Below, in pieces: positions 25,504 through 33,951 of a stretch of 64,000 nt of DNA; the stretch's first letter is position 1, and each line of letters opens with the position of its first letter. The notes below the pieces were generated by a model. It was not told where the DNA came from. It made no database searches and saw nothing but the letters and a program-made list of their open reading frames with translations. The stretch lies in NCBI GenBank assembly GCA_965224105.1, contig CBDCYH010000001.1:868001-932000 (forward strand), in the 5' to 3' direction. A program made the position numbers and the translations under genes. This stretch comes from CBDCYH01 sp965224105. GTDB taxonomy: Bacteria > Bacteroidota > Rhodothermia > Rhodothermales > JABDKH01.

Positions 25504-26628
25504 CTACTTCAGTAAGGTGATAGACCTAGTCGTGCCAAACGTCTGGCCTTTTATCTGGACCAGATATAGGCCGGATGTCAAACCCGCCCCGTCAACATCA
25601 AAGGTATACTGCTCATTCGCGCTCAACGTGCCAGAATGGAGCGTTCCAACCATTTGACCCAAGGAGTTATACAGTCCTATTTCAACCTCCTGCGTAGAGC
25701 CCACCGCAAGCGTGAACGTCGCCGTCGGATTAAAAGGATTTGGGTAGATGTCGGTAAGAGCATATTCCCCTGGGACTTCAACAGTCAGTTCGACCGCATC
25801 GGAATACTCAAACGAACCATCAGTATCGACAATCTTAAGCCTGAAGGAATGGGTGCCTGGGTCAAGATCCGATGTGTCAAAAGAATACTCCGAACCAGAT
25901 CCCGCGGCTTCAACAAACCCCAACTCATCCCAGCCTTCCATGCCCTTATGCTCTACAGCAAATCCTGACGTACCAACCTCGCTAGCAGTTGACCAAGCCA
26001 GTCGGACTCGACTGCCATCCACGAATCCGTCGAACGAACCCAGTTCCACGGGTAAGTTTGGATCACACTGGATACCCGTCGCATCTCCCCACATGTCAGG
26101 CGCATATGCAATGATATTGCCTGTATTGTTGTTGTTTGACTGACTGTCGAAGTAGCCGACGGTACCAGTTGGCTGAAAAAATGTAAGATCGGTGGTACCA
26201 TCTGTGACACATTGCGCGGTGATTGCAAATTCGATCACACGCATGTTTGAATTAGCGTCATAAACAGCTGGGATATCATGGCCGACGCCATTACCCGGAG
26301 AAACGCCCGTCCCCTGAATACTCAAGCGGACGAAAGTCGCATTATCAGTAACCGACACTCCATAACCTTGGGCAAAGCCAAAGGCTCCGTTTGACGAATT
26401 GACGTACGTTAGATGGTTGCTGTCATACTGAATGTCCAGCGTAACCGACCCAAGTGTACTCGGGCTAATGCCCGTGACTTTATTCTCAACTTGGACTAAT
26501 AGCGTACCTCCGGCGGCCATGTCATTTTGGGTGACATTCAATTGCACCTGAGCACTCTGGGCAAACAGGCCGCTGGTCCCGACCAGCATCATTACGGCAG
26601 TTAGGGATAACAGTAGTCGACGTATCAT
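25504..26628 (-). CDS. Secreted cohesin-like protein with fibronectin-like and sorting domains
   Basis: 374 residues, signal peptide MIRRLLLSLTAVMMLVGTSGLFAQ. Residues of about 25-190 (QLNVTQNDMAAGGTLLVQVEN...LGSVTLDIQYDSNHLTYVNSS...NMRVIEFAITAQ) follow the pattern of a cohesin domain, an extracellular beta sandwich that binds dockerins. A typical Bacteroidota module follows (LPVELGSFDGFVDGSRVRLAWSTASEVGTSGFAVEHK, about 195-230) and the last 80 residues are the sorting/FlgD-Ig domain (TDIYPNPFNPTATFTLAV...LTSGLYLVQIKG). It is first in a two-gene operon with the dockerin-like gene. The cohesin call is from strand pattern and motif, not from an alignment. Confidence 0.68.
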   Translation of the reverse strand: MIRRLLLSLTAVMMLVGTSGLFAQSAQVQLNVTQNDMAAGGTLLVQVENKVTGISPSTLGSVTLDIQYDSNHLTYVNSSNGAFGFAQGYGVSVTDNATFVRLSIQGTGVSPGNGVGHDIPAVYDANSNMRVIEFAITAQCVTDGTTDLTFFQPTGTVGYFDSQSNNNNTGNIIAYAPDMWGDATGIQCDPNLPVELGSFDGFVDGSRVRLAWSTASEVGTSGFAVEHKGMEGWDELGFVEAAGSGSEYSFDTSDLDPGTHSFRLKIVDTDGSFEYSDAVELTVEVPGEYALTDIYPNPFNPTATFTLAVGSTQEVEIGLYNSLGQMVGTLHSGTLSANEQYTFDVDGAGLTSGLYLVQIKGQTFGTTRSITLLK

Positions 26629-26740
26629 AAGTCTGGTGGTCCTCGTGATGGCAGTCTTGGGTTCAGAATTGTCCAGGGCTGGCTGGCTTCCTATCCGATC
26701 TCAAGAATCATACCCAGTGAAAAAAATCGTAGCAGGTGGG

Positions 26741-28744
26741 TCAATCCCTGACAAGATCTTTGATCTTGCCACGTATGTTTTCGACCGTGAACCCAAATTT
26801 TTCAAACAAAACTTCTGCTGGAGCAGACGCCCCATACCTGTCCAGGCCAATTATTGCCCCTTCCAGCCCGGTGAATCGCTCCCAACCCATTGAAATTCCG
26901 GCCTCAACGGCGAGTCTGGCCCTAATTTCGTTGGGTAATACAGAATCCTGGTATTCAGCGCTCTGTTGCGCAAACAGTTCCCAGGAGGGCATACTCACCA
27001 CTCGAACCGCTATTCCCTCCTCCCCGAGCTTCCTCCCGGCCTCCAGGCACGTCCCAACCTCACTGCCAGTGCTTATTAGCACTGCATCGCGGTTATCCGC
27101 CCCCCACAGGACGTATCCGCCTTTATGCAGGGCGCTGGCAGAGGCACAGTCTTCGCCAAAAGTTGTCAGTCCCTGACGCGTTAGCGACAAGACAGTCGGT
27201 CCAGTCGTGTTCAACACCGCCGCTTTCCAGGCCTCTGCAGTCTCGTTCGCATCAGCTGGTCTGATGAACGTAAGATTCGGAATCGCCCTCAGCGCCATGT
27301 AGTGCTCAACCGGCTGATGCGTTGGCCCGTCCTCGCCAAGCCCGATCGAATCGTGTGTGAGAACGTAGATCACGGGCGCTCCCATCAATGCTGCGAGGCG
27401 CATAGCGGGGCGCATATAATCCGAGAAAACAAGGAAGGTCGCGCAAAACGGTCGGAGGCCCGCGTGCAAAGCCATCCCGTTGCAGATAGACGCCATCCCA
27501 TGTTCGCGCACTCCGAAATAGAAGTATGAGCCCTCCTCATTCCCTTTCTGAAATCCAGTCCTGCCCTCGATGGCCGTCTTATTAGATCCAGTCAAATCGG
27601 CCGAGCCTCCGATCAGGTTCTCGATTACTCCGCCCAGCGCACTAAGAACCTTCCCACTCGATGCTCGTGTCGCAAGCTTCTCTCCTGGCGTAAACTCTGG
27701 AAGGGCGTCTTCCCAGTTGTCCGGAAGCCGACCGGCCTGCCATGCAAGAAATTTTTCAGCCAACTTGGGATGCGCCGACCGGTACGCATCAAACAGCTGA
27801 TTCCATTCCCGCTGAAGCTCCTCCCCTCGATTCGCAGCATTCATATGCTCCGCCACATCACCCGGGATAAAAAACCTCTCCTGCGTTTCCCAGCCAAGAT
27901 TCGCTCTTGTCAATGCCAACTCCTCGTCACCCAGCGGCGAGCCGTGCGCTTTGGCCGTGTCTTGCTTGTTCGGACTACCATAACCGATGATAGTCTGCAC
28001 CCCGATAAGCGTCGGCTTACTCGTCTCGGCCTGCGCTTCTTCAAGAGCTAGCGCAATCGCGTCGATGTCATTACCATCATCAACAGCCAGTACTTGCCAA
28101 CCGTACGCGTCGAAGCGCTGCGCCACGTCCTCTGTAAATGAGAGGCTTGTGCGACCATCAATGGAAATCTCATTGTCGTCGTAGAAAAAAATCAGCTTGC
28201 CCAATCCAAGATGGCCAGCCAGTGACGCCGCCTCGTGTGACACGCCTTCCATGAGGTCACCATCAGAGGCAATACCATACGTATAATGATTAACGATATC
28301 GAAATCGTCACGGTTAAAGGTCTGCGCGAGGAACGCCTCGGCAATTGCAAACCCCACGGCATTAGCAATCCCCTGACCCAGAGGACCTGTTGTAGTCTCC
28401 ACCCCTTCCGTTTCGAAGTTCTCTGGATGACCTGGCGTCTTACTCTTCCACTGCCGGAACGATTTGATGTCGTCCAGTGTCAGGTTATAGCCGGTAAGAT
28501 GCAACAACGAGTAGAGCAACATGGACCCGTGCCCGGCTGACAACACAAACCGGTCTCTGTCAACCCACGTGGGATCGGAGGGATTGTGGCGCAAGAAATT
28601 CTGCCACAACGTGTAAGCCATGGGTGCACAACCCATTGGCATCCCGGGATGCCCGCTGTTTGCATTCTGGACTGCATCTGCTGATAAGAATCGAATCGTG
28701 TTGATACACAACTCGTCCAGCTCTACACCGGTCGAAACGGACAT
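26741..28744 (-). CDS. tkt: Transketolase
   Basis: 667 residues, the usual length. The N-terminus LCINTIRFLSADAVQNANSGHPGMPMG carries the substrate-phosphate His; the ThDP motif is GIASDGDLMEGVSHEAASLAGHLGLGKLIFFYDDN (about 152-187); the Pyr domain has YFYFGVREHGMASICNGMALHAG with the catalytic Glu (about 408), and the substrate-binding HDSIGLGEDGPTHQPVEH (about 459-476). It transfers two-carbon units in the non-oxidative pentose phosphate pathway. AAAGG precedes the ATG. Single-gene unit as far as visible; a 112-base gap follows before the cohesin-like gene. Confidence 0.97.
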   Translation of the reverse strand: MSVSTGVELDELCINTIRFLSADAVQNANSGHPGMPMGCAPMAYTLWQNFLRHNPSDPTWVDRDRFVLSAGHGSMLLYSLLHLTGYNLTLDDIKSFRQWKSKTPGHPENFETEGVETTTGPLGQGIANAVGFAIAEAFLAQTFNRDDFDIVNHYTYGIASDGDLMEGVSHEAASLAGHLGLGKLIFFYDDNEISIDGRTSLSFTEDVAQRFDAYGWQVLAVDDGNDIDAIALALEEAQAETSKPTLIGVQTIIGYGSPNKQDTAKAHGSPLGDEELALTRANLGWETQERFFIPGDVAEHMNAANRGEELQREWNQLFDAYRSAHPKLAEKFLAWQAGRLPDNWEDALPEFTPGEKLATRASSGKVLSALGGVIENLIGGSADLTGSNKTAIEGRTGFQKGNEEGSYFYFGVREHGMASICNGMALHAGLRPFCATFLVFSDYMRPAMRLAALMGAPVIYVLTHDSIGLGEDGPTHQPVEHYMALRAIPNLTFIRPADANETAEAWKAAVLNTTGPTVLSLTRQGLTTFGEDCASASALHKGGYVLWGADNRDAVLISTGSEVGTCLEAGRKLGEEGIAVRVVSMPSWELFAQQSAEYQDSVLPNEIRARLAVEAGISMGWERFTGLEGAIIGLDRYGASAPAEVLFEKFGFTVENIRGKIKDLVRD

Positions 28745-28832
28745 TTTACCTTTGGCTTTTTGACTAAAAACAAAAGGTAGTCAGCGCCAGCGAATAAGGT
28801 TACCAGCCTATACCAAAGATTGGGCGAAAAGG

Positions 28833-30047
28833 CTATTTCGATTGCTCGATCAGCTGCCCAAGGCACTCTGCGCTTCGAGAATTCCTCTCCACAAATCTGC
28901 CGTTTATCATCACCGTTGGTACGCTTGAGATTCCAGCCTCGACTCCAGACGTGCGGTGGCGCATTGCCAGCGATCTATACAACTGCCGCTCGATTCGTTG
29001 CTTCATCAAGGCTTTATCTACCCCAATCTCGTCTGCTATTTCTTCCAGCTGTGTAAATGTTAAGCCCCCACCCGGTACCTGCCGCTCAAATTGGGCATCG
29101 AGCATTTCAAAAAACTTGCCCTCCTGGTGGGCATGATGCAACGCCTCAACCTGCACGATACTGTGCTCCCAGAGAATGAACGGGCGATACACAAATCGGG
29201 CATCATCACCGTGCTCATCCACCACCGATTGCATAATGGGATGCATCACTTTGCAGGCCGGGCAGTTAGGATCAAAAAATTCTACCACCAGAACTTCTGC
29301 ATCAGGGTTTCCCTTACTCGGATCAGTTGCCGTAACCATACTTTGGTAGTTGTCGATCCTACCCTTGTCCGGATCGAACCTACATTCGGCCGTCGAGTCT
29401 GCGCTTGCAAGCTGCACAGGGTTGCCGTGTGCCTCGGCCTCGCCAAGCGAATTGAAGTACATGTAGTCGGCACCTGCCAGGACCAGCGTGAAAAACCCGA
29501 AGGCACCCAACACCGGGACGCGTTGCAGAAAACCGAACTTGTTTGGATCCGCCGTAGACTTATTGTAATGCGTCATGTAATTATAAACTTGAGTTCCAAA
29601 CAATATGGCAACGATCGCCGCAGATATTAGACACAGGACACAGTACTGACCTATCTGCGTACTCTGCACGTAAACGAGATATAGTGAATACAGGAAACCG
29701 ACGCCAATCGCCACCGCCCGAACCCGCTTCAGCGTTCCGGTGAGTTCTCTCTTGCCAACAAGAATGATGTAGCTAATAATTGCTATCGCGAGGTAGAAGA
29801 AAAAGCCCCAGGCAATATTGGATATTCCAAATAGTTTCCCCGCATCGCTCGTCACAACCGCGTTACAATCTGCCACATTCCCCGGTGCAGAAAACCCGAG
29901 GCAGCCTCTGTCAAAACCCCGCCCGGACTGAATCCACAGATGCACAACCACTATGATTCCCAGAAGCGAGAGGAGAAACACCAGACCATCGACTCCGGGT
30001 CTGAACGATGAAAGAGTCCTCTTTTGAATATCATTTTTCTTGGACAT
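28833..30047 (-). CDS. VKOR-thioredoxin (DsbA-like) fusion, disulfide-forming membrane protein
   Basis: 404 residues from the ATG giving MSKKNDIQKR; the open frame extends 28 codons upstream without support. The first 170 residues form the VKOR domain with about five membrane spans, the loop cysteines C49 and C61 (GCLGFSAPGNVADC), and the quinone-proximal CVLC (136-139). A further span leads to a periplasmic thioredoxin-fold domain with FFDPNCPACKVMHPIM (C262 and C265) and the cis-Pro loop SSVPTVMINGR. Such VKOR-DsbA proteins oxidise thiols of exported proteins and pass electrons to quinone, replacing separate DsbA and DsbB. The cysteine-paired secreted proteins encoded nearby are plausible clients. 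It is divergent from the methyltransferase gene. Confidence 0.88.
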   Translation of the reverse strand: MSKKNDIQKRTLSSFRPGVDGLVFLLSLLGIIVVVHLWIQSGRGFDRGCLGFSAPGNVADCNAVVTSDAGKLFGISNIAWGFFFYLAIAIISYIILVGKRELTGTLKRVRAVAIGVGFLYSLYLVYVQSTQIGQYCVLCLISAAIVAILFGTQVYNYMTHYNKSTADPNKFGFLQRVPVLGAFGFFTLVLAGADYMYFNSLGEAEAHGNPVQLASADSTAECRFDPDKGRIDNYQSMVTATDPSKGNPDAEVLVVEFFDPNCPACKVMHPIMQSVVDEHGDDARFVYRPFILWEHSIVQVEALHHAHQEGKFFEMLDAQFERQVPGGGLTFTQLEEIADEIGVDKALMKQRIERQLYRSLAMRHRTSGVEAGISSVPTVMINGRFVERNSRSAECLGQLIEQSK

Positions 30048-30189
30048 AGCGCGAGAATTTGGCGATTTTACGGTCTGATGAGGCAAAACACAAAACGTAG
30101 ATCTTTGATCCGTCGTTTGTCTGCTCTTCAAGCTACGAAAACCCTTTATCTAACTCTATTGCCGCTCGACCCCACTCGGCAGTAACCAC

Positions 30190-30834
30190 ATGCTACCCGC
30201 AAGACTGGATAAACGACACATTCCGTTAGTTTACCGACTTGTGGCGCCGACACATGATCTCGCGGCGAAGATTCTGGAAAGTAAAGCCAGGAGTTTGGGG
30301 CTAGAGCTCCTCTCCATCGCAGACGGGGAGGCCTTCCTCGAGGTTGCTGTCGGAACGGGGCTGTCATTTACCCGGGTGCTGCGTGCCAATACCACCGGAA
30401 TAAATGTCGGAATTGACTTGAGCCCGGCCATGCTGAATAGAGCAAAGCGGAAGGTGCAAAAAATTGGTGCGCACGCAGAGCTCCTTGTCGGTGATGCGTA
30501 TCAACTCCCATTCGAGTCCGAATCCTTTGATGCGCTCCTCAACTCGTATATGTTCGACCTTCTACCTGAGGATGACTTTCCGGGAGTGCTCTCCGAGTTC
30601 TTTCGTGTGCTGCGCCCGGGGGGCAGACTTGTAATGATGAATCTGACCACCGCAGAATCGACACCTCAAAAATTGTGGGATACCATATACTCTATTTACC
30701 CACCGCTGCTTGGGGGTTGCAGGGGTGTTCGCGTCTCCCCAGCTTTAAAAACTATGGGCTTCTCGGAAATCCAGCGTACCTTTATAGTGCAGAATTCTTT
30801 TCCATCAGAAGTAATCCATGCTAGACGACCTTAA
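30190..30834 (+). CDS. Class I SAM-dependent methyltransferase (UbiE-like)
   Basis: 214 residues. SAM-binding motifs: LEVAVGTGLSFTRVL (about 50-64, a variant of the E/DxGxGTG loop), NVGIDLSPAMLNRAKRK (75-91), VGDAYQLPFESESFDALLNSYMFDLL (103-128) and RVLRPGGRLVMMNL (about 142-155). The UbiE/Coq5 family methylates quinone precursors or other small molecules; the substrate here is not visible. The stop overlaps the start of the MscS gene by 17 bases, so the two are coupled. Confidence 0.82.
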   Translation: MLPARLDKRHIPLVYRLVAPTHDLAAKILESKARSLGLELLSIADGEAFLEVAVGTGLSFTRVLRANTTGINVGIDLSPAMLNRAKRKVQKIGAHAELLVGDAYQLPFESESFDALLNSYMFDLLPEDDFPGVLSEFFRVLRPGGRLVMMNLTTAESTPQKLWDTIYSIYPPLLGGCRGVRVSPALKTMGFSEIQRTFIVQNSFPSEVIHARRP

Positions 30835-31735
30835 GGAATTCCTCGGATCACAAACAGGCGCATCAGATGCTCTCCTGACTGATGTAATTCTTGCTGCGCT
30901 CTTGATCATCTTTCTGTTCGCCGTTTCCCGCCTGATCAAGGAAATCGCGATCAAGTACATCGACGATCCGGTCAAGATCAATCGCATCAACCGGTTTCGG
31001 CGCCGAGTCTTTATTCTCCTGGTCCTGCTAATCGTCGCAAACATCTTCGTAAAAGGTGTTGGCGATTTGATCACCATCCTCACGATCGTCGGTGCAGGTC
31101 TTGCCATCGCTCTCCGCGAGACCTTGATGAGTTTTGCCGGATGGATCTACAACTCTTTCCTGAGTCTATTCAAGATCGGCGACCGCATCGAAATTAACGG
31201 CGTTGCTGGCGATGTGGTTGACATCCGCCTCTTGCAAACCACCGTGATGGAAATAAGAGAGTGGGTCAAAGCTGATCAAAGCACGGGAAGGTTGCTGCAC
31301 TTTCCAAACTCGTGGATCTTCACCCACGCGGTAAAAAATTTCTCGCGGGGCTTCCGGTTCATCTGGAACGAAATCCCCATCTTGGTGACCTTCGATTCCG
31401 ATTGGGAGCACGCGCGAGATCTCATTCGGGATATTGCGACGGAGGCCACAAAGGACGTGGTTGCGACCGCTTCAAAAGAAATATCACTCGTTCAACATGA
31501 GTACCTCGTCAACTACAGCGTCCTCACTCCCTTCGTCTACACCACCATTGGCGACAGCGGAATCCTGTTGACTCTCCGGTACCTCTGCAACTACAAGACA
31601 CGTCGTGGTACAACCCACCAATTGTCCGAGCAGATTCTGAGAATGGTGGAAGGCGACGGCAGAATCGAGCTGGCCTACCCATCACAGATGATTTACGGCC
31701 TTGCTTCATCCCCTCCCAGTCAGGATGAGGCTTGA
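30818..31735 (+). CDS. MscS family mechanosensitive ion channel
   Basis: 305 residues. Two or three membrane helices lie at about 20-40, 68-88 and 90-115; the pore helix reads IVGAGLAIALRETLMSFAGWIYN and the beta domain IGDRIEINGVAGDVVDIRLLQTTVMEI (about 121-147), both typical of MscS. It opens under membrane tension to release solutes. It overlaps the methyltransferase gene at its start. The promoter of the trp operon overlaps its stop codon. Confidence 0.9.
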   Translation: MLDDLKEFLGSQTGASDALLTDVILAALLIIFLFAVSRLIKEIAIKYIDDPVKINRINRFRRRVFILLVLLIVANIFVKGVGDLITILTIVGAGLAIALRETLMSFAGWIYNSFLSLFKIGDRIEINGVAGDVVDIRLLQTTVMEIREWVKADQSTGRLLHFPNSWIFTHAVKNFSRGFRFIWNEIPILVTFDSDWEHARDLIRDIATEATKDVVATASKEISLVQHEYLVNYSVLTPFVYTTIGDSGILLTLRYLCNYKTRRGTTHQLSEQILRMVEGDGRIELAYPSQMIYGLASSPPSQDEA

Positions 31736-31760
31736 TCCGTTGGAAAAGCCACCGTATAAT
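31732..31760 (+). promoter_or_regulatory. Promoter of the tryptophan operon
   Basis: TTGATC (31732-31737), exactly 17 bases, then a perfect TATAAT (31755-31760). The -35 overlaps the stop codon of the MscS gene. The expected transcription start, 6-7 bases after the -10, falls at or next to the ATG (31767) of the leader peptide. Confidence 0.85.
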
Positions 31761-31766
31761 CATGCG

Positions 31767-31814
31767 ATGCCAGTAACGAAATCAAATATCAGTTGGTGGA
31801 ACCCCGCTATCTAA
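31767..31814 (+). CDS. trpL: Tryptophan operon leader peptide with tandem Trp codons
   Basis: A 15-codon frame MPVTKSNISWWNPAI followed by TAA, with two adjacent TGG codons at 31794-31799. It lies between the trp promoter and a terminator hairpin in front of trpE, the arrangement of a classical ribosome-mediated attenuator in which translation of the Trp codons senses charged tRNA-Trp. No ribosome site precedes the ATG, and the predicted transcription start coincides with it, so translation may be leaderless. Confidence 0.85.
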   Translation: MPVTKSNISWWNPAI

Positions 31815-31862
31815 GGGGTTCGAACACGGTAATTGTCAAGTTGCTTACCCGCGTGTTTGAAC
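31800..31862 (+). promoter_or_regulatory. Attenuator: alternative 1:2 and 2:3 (antiterminator) RNA structures
   Basis: Directly after the Trp codons, AACCCC (31800-31805) pairs with GGGGTT (31815-31820), the 1:2 hairpin. Region 2, GTTCGAACACGGTAA (31818-31832), can instead pair with region 3, TTACC...CGTGTTTGAAC (31845-31862), giving about 15 pairs with one G-U and a 3-base bulge. Region 3 is also the 5' arm of the terminator, so the structures exclude each other. A ribosome stalled on the Trp codons would cover region 1 and favour antitermination; one reaching the stop codon would cover region 2 and allow termination. Confidence 0.8.
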
Positions 31863-31878
31863 AACATGCGGGTTTTTT
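31847..31878 (+). terminator. Trp attenuator terminator hairpin (3:4)
   Basis: ACCCGCGTGTT (31847-31857) pairs with AACATGCGGGT (31863-31873), 11 pairs with one G-U, loop TGAAC, followed by six T residues. It ends 15 bases before the trpE ATG. Confidence 0.9.
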
Positions 31879-31893
31879 AATGCCCAAGCGAGA

Positions 31894-33396
31894 ATGGAAA
31901 AGGCCGATTTTGAAAGACTAGTCCTCGACGAGCTGGAGAAGGGTGAGGAACGCCTCGCAATCACGTTTCACAGAAGACTTAGTGCCGATCTGGTAACCCC
32001 GGTAAGCACCTTGCTCAGCATTGCAGTAAATGCCCGGTACGCGTTTCTGTTTGAGAGTGTCGAGGGCGGCGAAAAACTGGCGCGTTACTCGTTTCTTGCG
32101 AAAAACCCATACCTGGTACTCAGAGCATTCGGGGAATTTACCTTTAGCGAACAATTTAAAAACGGCGCATCGCAACCGGGCGCAACCGTCGACCTGGGCG
32201 AAACAATATTCGAGGCGCTAAGGAAGGAATTGCAAAAAACAAGGCAGGTGTCGAGCCCAGGACTGCCTCGCTTCACCTCTGGAGCCGTTGGATACGTGGC
32301 GTACGATGCAATTCGACTAATTGAAAAACTCCCCGACTCAAACGAAGATGAGGTCGGGATGCCGGATGCGGTTTTCTGTTTCTACGATTCGATTGTTGCG
32401 TTCGATCACGTCAAGCATCAGCTTGTCCTGATGCACACGGTTTTTGTCGACAAGGATTCATCACTCGACGAACTGTTCGAGCAGGGCCAGGCTGGACTCA
32501 CAACGCTTGCCAGTCAAATCCAATCCGGATTCGACCTGCCGGAAAAAATCGAACTCCAGGGTGCCACCACAACCACGTTTTCGAAATCTGATTTTGAGTC
32601 GGCGGTTAGTTCGGCTAAAGCGAACATCCGAGATGGGGATATCTTCCAGGTGGTCTTATCTCGCCGCACATCACAGGAGTTTTCCGGCCACCCTGTCAAC
32701 CTCTACCGGACGGTCAGACAGATCAACCCGTCCCCTTATCTCTTCTACATGCGACTCGATGATGCAACCTTGGTCGGATCCAGTCCTGAACTGCTTGTGC
32801 GGGTTGAGGATGGACAGGTCGAAACCCTCCCGATTGCAGGAACGCGACCACGCGGAGAAAACGATGCGGATGACACACGGTTCGAAGCCGAACTCCTTGC
32901 AGATGCCAAGGAGCGAGCAGAGCACCTCATGCTGGTTGACCTCGGTCGAAATGATATCGGCAAAGTGTGCGTCCCCGGGACCGTCCATGTTGACAAATTC
33001 TCATCAGTAGAGCACTTCTCACATGTCATGCACCTGGTGTCGTCGGTCAAAGGTCGGCTTCGCCCTGAGCTGCACGCCATAGATGCGCTCCAGGCCGCGT
33101 TCCCCGCCGGAACTGTATCGGGCGCACCAAAAGTTAAGGCCATGGAGATTATCGATCACCTGGAACCTGTGCGACGAGGAGCATACGCTGGTGCAGTAGG
33201 CTACCTGGATTTTTCGGGCAACATGGACACGTGTATCGCGATCCGAACAATCGTAGCCAGAGAGAATCAGCTGCACATTCAGGCAGGTGCGGGAATCGTC
33301 GCCGATTCGAAACCCGAACATGAATTCATCGAGACGGTGAACAAAGCGAAGGCACTACTGGAAGCGGTCCAACGAGCGAGTGGGTCTTTCATATGA
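31894..33396 (+). CDS. trpE: Anthranilate synthase component I
   Basis: 500 residues, normal length. It converts chorismate to anthranilate using ammonia from TrpG. The N-terminal feedback-site motif appears as FLFESVEGGEKLARYSFLA (about 50-68, the LLES-type element). The chorismate-binding half has GSSPELLVRV (about 301-310), PIAGTRPRG, EHLMLVDLGRNDIGKV (345-360), FPAGTVSGAPKVKAMEII (410-427) and QAGAGIVADSKPEHEF. It is the first structural gene of the operon, directly behind the attenuator. TrpE rather than PabB, because of the operon and the feedback motif. Confidence 0.97.
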   Translation: MEKADFERLVLDELEKGEERLAITFHRRLSADLVTPVSTLLSIAVNARYAFLFESVEGGEKLARYSFLAKNPYLVLRAFGEFTFSEQFKNGASQPGATVDLGETIFEALRKELQKTRQVSSPGLPRFTSGAVGYVAYDAIRLIEKLPDSNEDEVGMPDAVFCFYDSIVAFDHVKHQLVLMHTVFVDKDSSLDELFEQGQAGLTTLASQIQSGFDLPEKIELQGATTTTFSKSDFESAVSSAKANIRDGDIFQVVLSRRTSQEFSGHPVNLYRTVRQINPSPYLFYMRLDDATLVGSSPELLVRVEDGQVETLPIAGTRPRGENDADDTRFEAELLADAKERAEHLMLVDLGRNDIGKVCVPGTVHVDKFSSVEHFSHVMHLVSSVKGRLRPELHAIDALQAAFPAGTVSGAPKVKAMEIIDHLEPVRRGAYAGAVGYLDFSGNMDTCIAIRTIVARENQLHIQAGAGIVADSKPEHEFIETVNKAKALLEAVQRASGSFI

Positions 33397-33468
33397 TGAA
33401 CTCTTCGTTCGCCGGGCAATCTGCACTACCCGTTTTGTATTTTATTCGACAACCAATTTGAACTGGAA

Positions 33469-33948
33469 ATGAGCACACTTAAAGCACTCAAAGAAGGATT
33501 CTTCCAAAAAGGCTGGGCCGGGAAAACGATTTCACGCGAGGAGACCGCGGCAAGGTTAGATCCCATCTTGCGTGCACATATTCGGCTGAATCGAATGTAT
33601 GATGCCGCATCACTAGACATGCAAGCTGACACCACCGAGCTCGACCGCGCACAAAAACTCGCTCGTGGCCTGGTAGGTAAAATTGCCGAAACGATTTACA
33701 GTTGCGGCGGCGTAGCGTACCAGGGTACCGACCTGGAACCTGGAGACTTTAGGTCTCGTGATTCTGATGATGTAATCCTGAACAGACTGCTTGCTCTGGA
33801 GGATGACCTGGAAAACCTCATCGACGGAGAAGAGGACATCGAACATCAGATGCGGACAAGAGCAATTTTTGACAACCTTCGCAAAGCCGCTGCAGATCGG
33901 CGCAAGAACCTCAGAGCAATCGGCAAAACCGTAAACGCGCACTTTTAA
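33469..33948 (+). CDS. Conserved-looking unknown protein inside the trp operon
   Basis: 159 residues, not recognised. It is hydrophilic and almost entirely helical, with no signal peptide or membrane span: an N-terminal GFFQKGWAGKTISREETAARLDPILRAHIRLNRMYD, a single Cys in YSCGGVAYQGTDLEPGDF (about 77-94), and a charged coiled-coil-like C-terminus (ALEDDLENLIDGEEDIEHQM, then KAAADRRKNLRAIGKT). It lies 72 bases after trpE and only 3 bases before trpS, so it is transcribed with the operon and probably translationally linked to trpS. A link to tryptophan metabolism is suggested only by position. Confidence 0.75.
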   Translation: MSTLKALKEGFFQKGWAGKTISREETAARLDPILRAHIRLNRMYDAASLDMQADTTELDRAQKLARGLVGKIAETIYSCGGVAYQGTDLEPGDFRSRDSDDVILNRLLALEDDLENLIDGEEDIEHQMRTRAIFDNLRKAAADRRKNLRAIGKTVNAHF

Positions 33949-33951
33949 GCG

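Noticed and set aside
31880..31921. A 13-codon frame with one Trp codon between the attenuator and trpE
   Set aside because: It overlaps the trpE start out of frame, lies after the terminator and has one isolated Trp codon, so it is unlikely to be the leader peptide.
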